This document shows, piece by piece, positions 24,511-34,234 of a stretch of DNA of 64,000 nucleotides. Every line of letters starts with the position of its first letter. Position 1 is the stretch's first letter. The notes beneath the pieces were generated by a model, which was given only the letters and a program-made list of their open reading frames with translations, had not been told where the DNA came from and did not search any database. Source of the stretch: Clostridia bacterium (GTDB taxonomy: Bacteria > Bacillota > Clostridia > Christensenellales > Borkfalkiaceae); NCBI GenBank assembly GCA_017399945.1, contig JAFQAQ010000004.1:124001-188000 (forward strand), in the 5' to 3' direction. Position numbers and translations under genes: made by a program.

Positions 24511-26289
24511 TTATTTGTTAAGGTTTTTCTTTAATGCTTCTAATTGGCTATATAGTTCAGCAGGAACTCTGTCGCCAAGTTCTTTATAGAAGCCTTCGAT
24601 ACCTTCTGCTTCTGCCTTCCAGTTTTCTTTGTCGATAGAAAGTAAATCTTCGATAGTAGCTTCGGTAACGTCTGCTAAACCTTCTACGTTGATGTCCTTA
24701 GCGTAAGGAACGTAGCCGATTGCAGTTTCTCTTGCGTCTACCTTGTCTTCGCAACGATCTAAAATCCAATCGAGAACGCGTAGGTTGTCACCAAATCCCG
24801 GCCAAATGAAGTTGCCGTTATCGTCCGTTCTGAACCAGTTAACGTTGAAGATTTTGGGTTTGTTGGTAATCTTTTCGCCCATTTCAATCCAGTGATTGAA
24901 GTAGTCGCCCATGTTGTAACCAACGAAAGGTCTCATAGCCATTGGGTCACGACGAACTACGCCTACTGCGCCGGTTGCAGCAGCAGTGGTTTCAGACGCC
25001 ATGATAGAACCTACGAATACACCGTTGTTCCAATCCTTGGATTGATATACTAGTGGAGCGGTCTTTGCACGTCTGCCACCGAATACGATTGCAGATAGTG
25101 GAACGCCGTTAGGTGCTTCGAATTGGTCGGATAAACAAGGACAGTTTACGGTAGGAGCGGTAAATCTACTGTTGGGGTGTGCACCACAAGTGGACTTATC
25201 TTTCTTATCGAACTTCTTGTAATCCCATTTGTTGCCCTTCCAATCGATTGCGTTTGCAGGAGGATTGTTATCTAAACCTTCCCACCAAACGGTGTTGTCG
25301 TCTAGGTTATGAACAACGTTGGTGAAAATGGTGTTCTTTTGAGTGGAAAGTAATGCGTTGGGGTTGGACTTCATGTTAGTTCCGGGAGCAACGCCGAAGA
25401 AACCGTTTTCTGGGTTTACTGCCCAAAGTCTTCCGTCTTCGCCTACTCTAATCCAAGCGATATCGTCGCCTACGCATTCTACTTTATAACCCTTTTCTTG
25501 ATAAATTGCAGGGGGAATTAACATTGCAAGGTTGGTCTTACCACATGCAGATGGGAAAGCAGCTGCAATGTATTTCTTTTCGCCCTTAGGATTGGTGATG
25601 CCAAGGATAAGCATGTGTTCAGCCATCCAGCCTTCGTTTTTGCCAAGGAAAGATGCAATACGAAGCGCAAAACACTTTTTGCCGAGAAGAACGTTGCCAC
25701 CGTAGTTAGAGTTGATGGACATAATTGCGTTTTCTTCTGGGAAGTGCATGATGTATCTCTTTTCTTCGGAAAGTTCTGCATAAGAGTGTAAACCCTTAAT
25801 GAAATCTCCGTCGCCCAATGCGTCGATAACTGCCTTGCCTACTCTGGTCATGATTGCCATGTTGAGTACAACGTAGATAGAGTCGGTAAGTTCGATACCG
25901 ATTTTGGAGAACTTGCTACCAACAGCGCCCATTGAATATGGGATAACGTACATAGTTCTGCCTTTCATAACGCCGTTGAATAAACCGTTCATAAGGTTCA
26001 TTGCTTCGGTGGTTTCCATCCAGTTGTTGATGGGAGCAGAATCTTCTTTACATTTAGAACAAATGAAGGTTCTTCCTTCTACTCTCGCTACGTCGTTAAC
26101 GGTAGTACGGTGTAAGTAGCAACCGGGTAACTTTTCTTCGTTAAGCTTGATAAGAATCTTTTCTTCAACAGCTTGTTTGCGAAGTGCTTCGAGTTGTTCT
26201 TCGCTTCCGTCAATCCAAACGATTTGGTCAGGCTGACAGAGTTGTTTAGATTGTTCGATAAATTCCAGTACTTTTTTGTTGTTAGTCAT
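24511..26289 (-). CDS. pckG: Phosphoenolpyruvate carboxykinase (GTP)
   Basis: 592 aa, the size of GTP-dependent PEPCK. The P-loop with the reactive cysteine AAFPSACGKTN is near 244-254, the metal site VGDDIAWI near 270, and NPENGFFGVAPGTN follows. It interconverts oxaloacetate and PEP; in gut anaerobes it often runs towards oxaloacetate. Monocistronic with a strong promoter and a 110-nt leader. AAGGAG precedes the ATG. Confidence 0.96.
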   Translation of the reverse strand: MTNNKKVLEFIEQSKQLCQPDQIVWIDGSEEQLEALRKQAVEEKILIKLNEEKLPGCYLHRTTVNDVARVEGRTFICSKCKEDSAPINNWMETTEAMNLMNGLFNGVMKGRTMYVIPYSMGAVGSKFSKIGIELTDSIYVVLNMAIMTRVGKAVIDALGDGDFIKGLHSYAELSEEKRYIMHFPEENAIMSINSNYGGNVLLGKKCFALRIASFLGKNEGWMAEHMLILGITNPKGEKKYIAAAFPSACGKTNLAMLIPPAIYQEKGYKVECVGDDIAWIRVGEDGRLWAVNPENGFFGVAPGTNMKSNPNALLSTQKNTIFTNVVHNLDDNTVWWEGLDNNPPANAIDWKGNKWDYKKFDKKDKSTCGAHPNSRFTAPTVNCPCLSDQFEAPNGVPLSAIVFGGRRAKTAPLVYQSKDWNNGVFVGSIMASETTAAATGAVGVVRRDPMAMRPFVGYNMGDYFNHWIEMGEKITNKPKIFNVNWFRTDDNGNFIWPGFGDNLRVLDWILDRCEDKVDARETAIGYVPYAKDINVEGLADVTEATIEDLLSIDKENWKAEAEGIEGFYKELGDRVPAELYSQLEALKKNLNK

Positions 26290-26644
26290 GACTTATTCTC
26301 CTTAAGTATTTCGGTTTAACCGATTTTTTGTTTTTATTTTATTTGTTAGGGTTTTTATAGACTTTAACGTTAAAATCCGTTTAGTCCCTTTACTGCCCTA
26401 GTTTAGATTATAGCACAGTTTTTTTCAATTGTAAACAAACTTTTTAGGGTTTTTGGTTATATTTTAAATTATATAACCCATTATTTTTCGTTATATACCT
26501 ACGCGAGCGCTCGTAAAAGATTCGTCCGGTATAAAAACCAACCTTTTCGACCTTTTTTTACTTTTTTCGATTACCTAGATTATTATTTGACACGCCTTTT
26601 CATAACATAATATATACCTAAACAAAAGGACGAAGGAGCGAAAT
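26290..26644. other. 355-bp intergenic region with two promoters and two palindromes
   Basis: This gap separates divergent genes. It holds the pckG promoter, a TTGACA-18-TATATA promoter for the plus-strand gene (26587-26616), a perfect 12-bp palindrome TTTAACGTTAAA at 26363-26374 within the pckG leader, and a GC-rich perfect palindrome CGAGCGCTCG at 26504-26513. No open reading frame of note. Confidence 0.7.
26407..26435 (-). promoter_or_regulatory. Promoter of pckG
   Basis: TTTACA (26430-26435) and TATAAT (26407-26412) with 17-bp spacing on the minus strand. Confidence 0.8.
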
Positions 26645-27658
26645 ATGTCTTACTCTAAAAGCGTAATCGTGCTAAAACAAGTAGCCGAAGGATATTCGCA
26701 AACGGGAAAAACCATAAGCGGTATTGCAAGAATTGAACGTGACGGCGAACAATGTGATTTTTATCTTTCGATTATTAACCTTATCGCAGTTAACGACGCG
26801 CGTTATCATTTATTGCTATGCGGAAAGGACGGTTTTTGTTATTATGAAGATTTAGGAGCAAGACCAATTTCTATCGTAAGGCAAATTTACCCTAGCCAAA
26901 ACTTAAACGACGGGTTTGCGGTGGCGATTGCTTTCGTTAAGGATAACCTTCCACAGATAGTCGCCTTTTCTAAAACCGAAAACTTTTCGCTTTCTTTAAC
27001 CGATATTAGAAAAACGGTTGCCGAGAGGTTTTATTCCATAGTTAAAAAGGACGTTCAAAAACAAAGGGAAAGTCAAAAAAACCTATCCCAAAAAACCGAA
27101 CTTTTAACTTACGACGACGAAGCCGTGGCAACTGAAAACTATTACCAAACCGAACTTGAACTAAACCAAAAGCTTTTAGCGTTAAAGGAGATGGACGTTG
27201 AACGGTTACACCTTGAAAATGAATTGTCTGATTGCGCGCGCCAAAAAGAAACGCAAGAAACAAAAGCGAACTCTTGCAGTGCTCAAAATGAAAAGAATTT
27301 TAGCAATCAAAAACAACCTGAATTTTATTTGCAAATAAAAGATAAGTTAGAAGATATCTTTCTAAAATTCCCTTCCCACGACCTATTGTGCCACGCCTTT
27401 CCCGATAGCAGATGGGCAAAAATACATTTTTCGCTAGATAAGCATTACGTTGTGGGAGAAGTTAAAGAAGAAGGAAGGATAAAATATATTTGCTACGGAG
27501 TTCCCGCCGTTTACGGCGACGTTCCACCAAAACAACTTTCAAACTACTGTTCCTTTATACCACTTTCTATGCTAGATACAAAGGGAAAGGGGTATTTTAT
27601 GACCTTTCAAGACGCCGTTTCGGGTAAATGCATTCCCGTCTTGCAAGAACAAGATTAA
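26645..27658 (+). CDS. Conserved hypothetical protein with central coiled coil
   Basis: 337 aa in three parts: an alpha/beta N-terminal domain (1-125), a charged helical linker (about 130-215, likely coiled coil, with low-complexity Glu/Gln/Lys) and a C-terminal domain (about 225-335) with CYGVPAVYGDVPPKQL and CSFIPLSMLDTKGKGYFMTFQDAVSGKCI. I believe the C-terminal domain recurs in Clostridia, but it has no named function that I know. No signal peptide. GGAGCG precedes the ATG. Confidence 0.6.
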   Translation: MSYSKSVIVLKQVAEGYSQTGKTISGIARIERDGEQCDFYLSIINLIAVNDARYHLLLCGKDGFCYYEDLGARPISIVRQIYPSQNLNDGFAVAIAFVKDNLPQIVAFSKTENFSLSLTDIRKTVAERFYSIVKKDVQKQRESQKNLSQKTELLTYDDEAVATENYYQTELELNQKLLALKEMDVERLHLENELSDCARQKETQETKANSCSAQNEKNFSNQKQPEFYLQIKDKLEDIFLKFPSHDLLCHAFPDSRWAKIHFSLDKHYVVGEVKEEGRIKYICYGVPAVYGDVPPKQLSNYCSFIPLSMLDTKGKGYFMTFQDAVSGKCIPVLQEQD

Positions 27659-27667
27659 TCTAAAAAT

Positions 27668-27702
27668 AAAAAAGACTAGCAAAAAATTGCTAGTCTTTTA
27701 GT
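27668..27702. terminator. Bidirectional terminator
   Basis: Stem AAAGACTAGCAA / TTGCTAGTCTTT with flanking A/T runs. Confidence 0.85.
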
Positions 27703-27713
27703 TTTTCTTATAA

Positions 27714-28808
27714 TTAATATTTTTTAACGATAGCGTTCATTTTGTCAAGAACTTTTTCCATATCTTCTATAAGTTTGAACTGAGTTCTTGCTCTATCAAG
27801 GTTTTGACCTTCTCTATGAGTTCTAAAATAAATATCCCCGTCGAGATAGTCAGCCAAAAATCTCATACCACACTCGTAGGTCATTAAGATTGCGCCGAAC
27901 GCTAGGTTATCCCTTTCAATTTGAGTAGCGCCGTCGCCTACCGCAGATAAATATCCTTTTGCGTATTCTTCAAATAAATCTATTCTAAAATTAACTTTGG
28001 ATAAATCCTTTTCGTCTTCTGCGCAAGGGTTGCAACCAAAACGGATACTATCGCCGAAATCGTAACAAATACTACCCGGCATTATGGTATCAAGGTCTAT
28101 AACGGCAACCGGTTTACCGGTGGTTGCGTCTAGCATAACGTTGTTAAGTTTGGTATCGTTATGGGTAACCTTGGTTGGCATTTTACCACTTTTTAGTAAA
28201 TCAACGATTTTGGAGCAATATTCTTTTCTATCTAAAACGAACTGAATTTCCTTTTGGCATAACTTTGCTCTGTCGAACTTGTCTGCGTTTAAGGAATTGG
28301 TAAAATCGTTGAATCTTTTTGCAGTGTCGTGAAATCTTGGCAACACTTCGTAAAGTTGGGTTGCGTCAAATTCTGCTAGGAGATTTGCAAAGTTGCCAAA
28401 CGCAACTGCGCTTTGATAGAAGTGTTCGGGTTTTTCAACCGTTTGATAAGCGATTGCGTCGGTTATAAAAATGTATACTCTAAAACACTCTCCACTATCT
28501 AGTTGATAATAGGAATTGCCTTCTTTGGTATATACGATAGAAAGACTTTCTCTATCGGGATTACCGCCACGAGCTTTGATTTTTGCACGGTTAAACTCGG
28601 TTACCAAACGAATATTGTTCATAAGCTTATCTGGTTTATCGAAAAGTTTGGTGTTAATTTTTTGTAAAATATAGTTAACCTTTTCTCCGCTATTATCAAC
28701 TACTGCAAGATAAGTTTCGTTGATGTGACCTTCCCCGTAACGTTCACAAGATACTAATTCGCCTTGCAAATTAAACTTAGAAATAATGTCCTTAAAATCG
28801 TATGCCAT
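27714..28808 (-). CDS. NahK-type N-acetylhexosamine 1-kinase
   Basis: 364 aa aminoglycoside-phosphotransferase-fold kinase. ERYGEGHINETY at 22-33 is the glycine-rich loop, THNDTKLNNVMLD near 215-227 the catalytic loop and VIDLDTIMPG near 235-244 the metal-binding loop. NahK-like enzymes phosphorylate GlcNAc/GalNAc at the anomeric carbon. It is 29 bp downstream of a histidine phosphatase gene, as part of one operon. A second kinase of the same type lies at 33056; they share the motifs but are clearly divergent. Confidence 0.8.
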   Translation of the reverse strand: MAYDFKDIISKFNLQGELVSCERYGEGHINETYLAVVDNSGEKVNYILQKINTKLFDKPDKLMNNIRLVTEFNRAKIKARGGNPDRESLSIVYTKEGNSYYQLDSGECFRVYIFITDAIAYQTVEKPEHFYQSAVAFGNFANLLAEFDATQLYEVLPRFHDTAKRFNDFTNSLNADKFDRAKLCQKEIQFVLDRKEYCSKIVDLLKSGKMPTKVTHNDTKLNNVMLDATTGKPVAVIDLDTIMPGSICYDFGDSIRFGCNPCAEDEKDLSKVNFRIDLFEEYAKGYLSAVGDGATQIERDNLAFGAILMTYECGMRFLADYLDGDIYFRTHREGQNLDRARTQFKLIEDMEKVLDKMNAIVKKY

Positions 28809-28837
28809 TTTAGGTCTCCTTTGGTATTTTTGTTTTA

Positions 28838-29473
28838 TTACACTCCCTTTGGCAACGCACTTGTTGATTGCCCCAAATAAGAGTTTACGTTTCTTTCAAT
28901 AGTTATAAACTTGCCGTCTTTATAAACGAGTTTTGTGGTAGATGCGTTTTGCACCCACTCGCCTTGACACCACTTAACGCCGTTTGCAAGACACTCAAAC
29001 CCACGAATTATCCCACCGTGAGTGGCAATCGCTATGCTTTTGCCTAGGTTTTCTTTTGCAATTTCAGTTATGGCTTCAAAACCCCTTTGCATACCACCTT
29101 TTACCGATTCGCCGTTAGGCATTTGAGTATTTTCAGTGTCGTGCAACCAAAATTTGCCGTATTCTATCGGATATAGTTTTGGAAGGTCCTCGTATTTAAC
29201 ACCTTCAAAATCTCCACCGTAAAACTCCCTTAACTTTTGGCTTGTTTTTATAGGCAAACCAACTTGGTCCGCATATGGTTTTATGGTGTCTTTTGCGCGA
29301 ATCAAGTCACTTGAATACAAAAGGTCTATCTTTTGAGTTAACAAATATTCTTTTAACAACAACGCTTGACTTTTTCCAAGTTCAGATAAAGGCGAATCCA
29401 AATGCCCTGCAAAAATGATATCTACGTTTGCTTGGCTTTGACCGTGCCTTATTAAAAATATTTCAGTACGCAT
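28838..29473 (-). CDS. Histidine phosphatase (phosphoglycerate mutase) superfamily
   Basis: 211 aa. LIRHGQSQANV at 7-17 carries the phosphorylated histidine and the second histidine is in IATHGGIIRG near 160. Size and motif fit a cofactor-dependent phosphatase (CobC/PhoE/GpmB type). Its neighbour is a sugar kinase, so a sugar-phosphate substrate is plausible, not shown. Start at the ATG at 29473, with GGAAGGA upstream; an earlier in-frame start has no site. Confidence 0.85.
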   Translation of the reverse strand: MRTEIFLIRHGQSQANVDIIFAGHLDSPLSELGKSQALLLKEYLLTQKIDLLYSSDLIRAKDTIKPYADQVGLPIKTSQKLREFYGGDFEGVKYEDLPKLYPIEYGKFWLHDTENTQMPNGESVKGGMQRGFEAITEIAKENLGKSIAIATHGGIIRGFECLANGVKWCQGEWVQNASTTKLVYKDGKFITIERNVNSYLGQSTSALPKGV

Positions 29474-29593
29474 AACGTCCTTCCTTTTTTCACTATTTCG
29501 ATTATACAACACCACCTTTAAAAAAGCAATCTTTTTTTTGGATATTAAACTCTTTTTTGTTTTTGCAAGATTTTAAATGTTTTTAGCAAAAAA

Positions 29594-29605
29594 TTGTATA
29601 TACAA
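29594..29605. promoter_or_regulatory. Palindromic operator candidate upstream of nagA
   Basis: TTGTATATACAA is a perfect 12-bp palindrome in the -35 region of a promoter whose -10 is TACAAT. It lies about 50 bp before nagA, a usual place for a GntR- or LacI-type operator. No regulator of those types is in the window. Confidence 0.4.
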
Positions 29606-29654
29606 GCATTAAGTTTTATAGTACAATATATAAAAGTCTATACGGGAGAATATT

Positions 29655-30815
29655 ATGAGAACGGAAATTTTTAACGCCAATATCGTGCTTAAAGACGGCG
29701 TGCTTATAGATGGCGTGTGCGCTTTTACCGACGGAGTTATTGATTACGTTGGGTTAAAACGAGTGCCTGCCGACCAAAGCATAGACGCAATGGGTAATTA
29801 TTTGCTTGCTGGGTTTGTTGATATTCACTGCCACGGTGGTAACGGATACGATTTTATGGACGCTAGTTTTGAAGAGTTTAATAATATTGCCAACTTCCAT
29901 TTGTCGCACGGAACTACCACTTTGCTTGCAACTACGATGGCTTCTAGCAAAACGGAAACCGAAAGGGCGCTTAACACTTTTGATAAACACAAAAGGGTTT
30001 ACCCTAACTCCACGTTAATCGGCGTACATATGGAAGGACCTTGGTTTTCACCAGAAGGTTGTGGCGCACAACCAACCGAATTTTTCTTAAAGCCTACCTA
30101 TGAACAAATTATAGATATAAAAAGAAAATATCCTTTCGTTTTAAGGGTTTCGGCTGCGCCCGAACTTGACGACGAGTTTGAGTTTGGAAAGGCTTGCCGT
30201 GAACTTGGCGTGGTTTGTTCGGTTGCGCATACGGGCGCTGATTTTGCCACCGTTGAACGCGCAAAAGATAACGGATATACTCTTATGACGCATTTATACT
30301 CTGGTATGAACGGAGTTTATCGCAAAAACGCTTATCGTATTGCCGGTGCTGTGGAGGCAGGGCTTTATTTCGACCAACTTGACGTGGAAATTATTGCCGA
30401 CGGAAAACATCTGCCCGTTGAACTTCTTAGATTTATATATAAATGTAAAGGTAAGGATAAAATTTGTTTAATAACCGACGGAACTAGGGCTTGTGGGTTT
30501 AGCGACGGGCAAACTTCGGTAACCGGTAGCCTTAAAAACGGCACGCCTTGTATAGTTGAGGACGGAGTTGCCAAGGTTTTGGATAGAACGGGATTTGCAG
30601 GTAGCGTTGCAACTGCCGATAGACTTATTAAAACTATGCTTTCTATCCCCGAACTTTCTATCGTGGAAGTTAGTCGTATGGCATCGCTTAATCCTGCAAG
30701 AGTTATGGGATTTAACGACCGTGGGCAAATTGCAGTTGGACTTCGTGCCGATTTGGTTATTTGTGATAAAGATATAAATATTAAAAAAGTAATATATTCG
30801 GGTAAAACCGTTTAA
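29655..30815 (+). CDS. nagA: N-acetylglucosamine-6-phosphate deacetylase
   Basis: 386 aa amidohydrolase. FVDIHCHGGNGYDFMD near 54 holds the HxH metal site, GVHMEGPW near 124 the metal-binding Glu, VAHTGADF near 192 and THLYSGMNG near 213 the other histidines, and LITDGTRACG near 273 the catalytic Asp. It releases acetate from GlcNAc-6-P. It starts a three-gene operon with nagB and a Gfo/Idh oxidoreductase; GGGAG precedes the ATG. Confidence 0.93.
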   Translation: MRTEIFNANIVLKDGVLIDGVCAFTDGVIDYVGLKRVPADQSIDAMGNYLLAGFVDIHCHGGNGYDFMDASFEEFNNIANFHLSHGTTTLLATTMASSKTETERALNTFDKHKRVYPNSTLIGVHMEGPWFSPEGCGAQPTEFFLKPTYEQIIDIKRKYPFVLRVSAAPELDDEFEFGKACRELGVVCSVAHTGADFATVERAKDNGYTLMTHLYSGMNGVYRKNAYRIAGAVEAGLYFDQLDVEIIADGKHLPVELLRFIYKCKGKDKICLITDGTRACGFSDGQTSVTGSLKNGTPCIVEDGVAKVLDRTGFAGSVATADRLIKTMLSIPELSIVEVSRMASLNPARVMGFNDRGQIAVGLRADLVICDKDINIKKVIYSGKTV

Positions 30816-30828
30816 CAAGGAGATTATT

Positions 30829-31581
30829 ATGAAAGTTGTAGTAGCAAAAGACAGTATGGAACTTGGCAAGTTGGCATCTAGCCAAGCAACCAAGGCTATA
30901 AACAAAGCCATTGAAGAAACGGGTAACGCGCGTATTTTGTTATCCACCGGCGCTTCGCAATTTACCTTCTTTGAACATTTCGTTAAGGAAGATATCGATT
31001 GGAGTAAGGTTGAAATGTTCCATCTCGACGAATACGTTGGAATTAGCGAGAATCACCCCGCAAGCTTTAAAAAATACCTAACCGAAAGATTTATTAGCAA
31101 GGTTAACCCTGCTAAATATCATTTAATCGACGGACAAGCTGATCCTGAAAAGACTATTGCCGAACTCACTGCTCTGCTAAGCCAAAAGCAAGTAGACGTT
31201 GGTCTTATCGGCATCGGCGAAAACGGTCACATCGCTTTTAACGACCCACCCGCTGATTTTGACGACCAAAGATTCTATAAGGTAGTTACCCTTTCAGATA
31301 CTTGTTTAGAACAACAACTTCACGAAGGTTGGTTTGTAAGTAAAGACGAGGCTTTCAAACAAGCTATTTCTATGACTTGTTCTAAAATTATGGATTGCAA
31401 AACCATTATTAGCGCAGTTCCATATAAGGTAAAGGCAAAGGCTATCCACGATACTTTAACTATGCAAGAAACTAATTTAGTTCCTGCAACCTTAATGAAA
31501 AAACACCCCGACTGCACCGTTTATTGCGATCCCGATTCGGCTAGTTTAGTAAACGAAAAGGTTTTAGCTCAATATAAATAA
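30829..31581 (+). CDS. nagB: Glucosamine-6-phosphate deaminase
   Basis: 250 aa. HLDEYVGI near 65 contains the catalytic Asp, and GIGENGHIAFNDPPADF near 125 carries the ring-opening histidine. The Glu of ENGH and Asp of NDP replace residues of the E. coli enzyme, a substitution seen in one established branch of the family. It converts GlcN-6-P to fructose-6-P and ammonia. It follows nagA by 13 bp. Confidence 0.92.
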   Translation: MKVVVAKDSMELGKLASSQATKAINKAIEETGNARILLSTGASQFTFFEHFVKEDIDWSKVEMFHLDEYVGISENHPASFKKYLTERFISKVNPAKYHLIDGQADPEKTIAELTALLSQKQVDVGLIGIGENGHIAFNDPPADFDDQRFYKVVTLSDTCLEQQLHEGWFVSKDEAFKQAISMTCSKIMDCKTIISAVPYKVKAKAIHDTLTMQETNLVPATLMKKHPDCTVYCDPDSASLVNEKVLAQYK

Positions 31582-31595
31582 TTCAAGGAGTTATC

Positions 31596-32819
31596 ATGAA
31601 AAGATACGTTATAGTAGGCGCAAGTTTTAGGTGCTACACTATGTTCGTAGAAAATCTTTTAGATTACTACCCAGAACACGGCGAGATTACCGGTATTTAC
31701 GACCTTAATAAAACTCGTTGCGAAGTTTTTAAAAAACGCGTGGGCGAAGGACTTACCATTTACGACGATTTTGAAAATATGCTTGACTTAGAAAAACCGG
31801 ACGCGGTTATCGTTACCACTACCGACGCGTTTCATCACGAGTATATTATTCGCGCGTTAAATAAAGGCTACGACGTTATTACCGAAAAACCCATAACCAA
31901 CACCTACGAAAAATGTCTTGCTATTAGAGAAGCCGAGAAAAAGAGTGGTAAAAAGGTTACCGTTACCTTTAATTGTAGGTTTATGCCCGCTTTCGTAGGT
32001 ATTAAAGAAATAGTGGCTTCTGGAAAAATTGGTAAAATCCTTTCTATTAACTACGAATATTTCCTTAATCGTTGGCACGGTGGGGATTACTTTAAGCGTT
32101 GGCATAGATTAATGGAAAATTCAGGCGGTATGCTAGTACATAAATCCACCCACCATTTCGACGTTATGAACTGGATTTTAGAGGACGAGCCTGTAAAAGT
32201 TTCTGCTCTCGGAAACCGTGTTTTTTACGGAGACCAAAGCAAATCTTTTGCTACTAGATGTAAAGATTGCCCAAAACAATCCGATTGCCAATCTTATAAA
32301 TCGCAAACGGTCGAACTTGATAACGAACTTTATTTCGGCGCAGAACACGAAGACGGTTATATAAGAGACAAGTGTTGTTATCTTCCCGATACTAATATTT
32401 ACGATAATATGTCGGTTTCCGTTCTTTATAAAGGTGGAGCGATTTTAACTTATAGTCTTAACTTGTTCTCTTTGCGTGGCGAAGGCAGTAAGATAGTTAT
32501 CACTGGTGAAAAAGGCGTTATCGTTTACGAAGGCGTTTCTCCCTCGGATAACCCCGACCACACGCCTTGCTTTAAAGTGTTTACCGACGAAGGTAAATTT
32601 GAAACCTATCCACTTCCCGTACTTAAAGGAAGGCACGGTGGCGCTGATCCCGTGCTTGTAGGTATGCTTTTCGCAGGCGAAAACCCAGAAGATAAACTAG
32701 GTCAATGCGCAGATAGTTTTGCTGGTATCGTATCAGCGTTAATCGGTATTTCGGCTAACGAAAGTATCGCTAACGGCGTTCAAATAGACCTTGCCGAACG
32801 TATTGATAAAATTCGTTAA
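31596..32819 (+). CDS. Gfo/Idh/MocA family oxidoreductase
   Basis: 407 aa. An N-terminal NAD(P)-binding Rossmann fold (VIVGASFRCYTM at 5-16) and the EKP motif (VITEKPITN near 92) lead into the C-terminal substrate domain with WHGGDYFKRWHR. A cysteine insert (CKDCPKQSDC near 222, then DKCCY) is likely a metal-binding loop common in Firmicutes homologues. Third gene of the nagA-nagB operon, so it probably acts on an amino sugar or derivative. Some members of this fold (GH109) are NAD-dependent glycosidases, an alternative I cannot exclude. Confidence 0.82.
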   Translation: MKRYVIVGASFRCYTMFVENLLDYYPEHGEITGIYDLNKTRCEVFKKRVGEGLTIYDDFENMLDLEKPDAVIVTTTDAFHHEYIIRALNKGYDVITEKPITNTYEKCLAIREAEKKSGKKVTVTFNCRFMPAFVGIKEIVASGKIGKILSINYEYFLNRWHGGDYFKRWHRLMENSGGMLVHKSTHHFDVMNWILEDEPVKVSALGNRVFYGDQSKSFATRCKDCPKQSDCQSYKSQTVELDNELYFGAEHEDGYIRDKCCYLPDTNIYDNMSVSVLYKGGAILTYSLNLFSLRGEGSKIVITGEKGVIVYEGVSPSDNPDHTPCFKVFTDEGKFETYPLPVLKGRHGGADPVLVGMLFAGENPEDKLGQCADSFAGIVSALIGISANESIANGVQIDLAERIDKIR

Positions 32820-32842
32820 TAACTAAAAACAACGTAAAATTA

Positions 32843-32885
32843 AACGCACTATATTTCCTTTTGAGTGAAGTATAGTGCGTTTTTA
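32843..32885 (+). terminator. Terminator of nagA operon
   Basis: Stem AACGCACTATA / TATAGTGCGTT ending in a T run. Confidence 0.85.
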
Positions 32886-32959
32886 ATATAAAAATAATAA
32901 AAAAGCCCTTGTTTTATCGCTTTTTTGGTGGGTTATCTGCAATTCTTTTAAAAACGGTC

Positions 32960-32988
32960 TTGATTTTTTTCTTTTTTTAGTGTATAAT
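32960..32988 (+). promoter_or_regulatory. Promoter of second kinase-nucleotidyltransferase operon
   Basis: TTGATT (32960-32965) and TATAAT (32983-32988), 17 bp apart. Confidence 0.7.
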
Positions 32989-33055
32989 TTAAGGGCACAT
33001 ACTATACAAAATAATTTTTTGTCTTTTGTTTTTATAATACTTTAGGAGGAATATT

Positions 33056-34210
33056 GTGAATAACGCAAGGGGAAGCGAAAAACACATTAATGAACTTAAA
33101 GATATAATTGAAAAGTTTTCTATTAAAGGCGAAGTTAAAAAAATCCGTGAAATTAATAAGGGTTATATCAACCGCACTTACAAAGTAGAAACTGCCGACA
33201 ACGAAGGAATTGTTTATAAATACCTTCTTCAACGTATAAACTCAAACGTTTTTCCAGACGTTGATGCGTTGATGAACAATTTCGAAATAACAACCGAACA
33301 TTTACACAAACACTTGCTCTTGCCCGGTCACCATCGTTTTGGAACGGTCCAAACCCTTCACCACACGAAAAACGGTGAGAAGTATTTTAAGGACGACTCC
33401 GGGGCGTGGCGTATGCTGACTTATTTCGACCACGCTTATTCGATGGACATACCAGACAAGCCCGAAGTGTTTTATTTTGCAGGCGTTTCGTTTGGGCGTT
33501 TTATCAAAGCAATGACGGCTATTGATATAAACAAAATTCAAGAAGTTATTCCTAACTTCCACAACACCAAAAGTCGCTATATGGACTTGGAAAAGGCAAT
33601 TTCAAACGACGCCGTTGGTAGAGTTAAAGACGTGGAAAATGAAATTTCTTTCGTGCGTGCACACGTTGATTTGTACGGAAAGATTTCCGAAGCGTTAGAA
33701 AGCGGTAAAATTCCGCTTAGAATTTGCCATAACGACTGTAACTTGAACAACGTTCTTTTTGATAGGGAAACTTTCCTTCCCGTTGCGATCATAGACCTTG
33801 ACACGGTTATGCCGTCCTCTCCCCTATACGATTACGGCGATAGTATGAGAATTGGAACCAACACGGCAAAAGACGACGAGCAAGATTTAAGCAAGGTTTC
33901 TTGTAACCTTAGTCTTTACAAACTTTACGCTCGTGGATATTTAGAAGCGTGTGGAGACATTTTAACCAAAGAGGAACTAGAACTCTTGCCGTACGCATCG
34001 TTAATTATAACGGCAGAAGACGGGATACGCTTTTTGATGGACCATATCAACGGAGACACATATTACCATATCGATTACGAAGGGCAAAATCTCGACAGGT
34101 GCCGTACGCAGTTAAAACTTTTGGAGGACATGGAGAAAAAATTGCCTAAAATCCGAGAGATTTTACAAAAAATATACGACGATAACGAATTTGACGTTAA
34201 GGTTATATAA
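33056..34210 (+). CDS. Second NahK-type N-acetylhexosamine kinase
   Basis: 384 aa, starting with GTG behind a strong AGGAGG site. It has the same kinase layout as the 27714 gene: REINKGYINRTY near 35, ICHNDCNLNNVLFD near 222 and AIIDLDTVMPSS near 243. GlcNAc or GalNAc 1-phosphate is the expected product. The next gene, 24 bp on, is a nucleotidyltransferase, so the pair could build UDP-HexNAc in two steps from the free sugar, as in the human-milk/mucin salvage routes of other gut bacteria. Confidence 0.8.
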   Translation: MNNARGSEKHINELKDIIEKFSIKGEVKKIREINKGYINRTYKVETADNEGIVYKYLLQRINSNVFPDVDALMNNFEITTEHLHKHLLLPGHHRFGTVQTLHHTKNGEKYFKDDSGAWRMLTYFDHAYSMDIPDKPEVFYFAGVSFGRFIKAMTAIDINKIQEVIPNFHNTKSRYMDLEKAISNDAVGRVKDVENEISFVRAHVDLYGKISEALESGKIPLRICHNDCNLNNVLFDRETFLPVAIIDLDTVMPSSPLYDYGDSMRIGTNTAKDDEQDLSKVSCNLSLYKLYARGYLEACGDILTKEELELLPYASLIITAEDGIRFLMDHINGDTYYHIDYEGQNLDRCRTQLKLLEDMEKKLPKIREILQKIYDDNEFDVKVI

Positions 34211-34234
34211 AATACTATCGTTTGTGGAGTTAAA

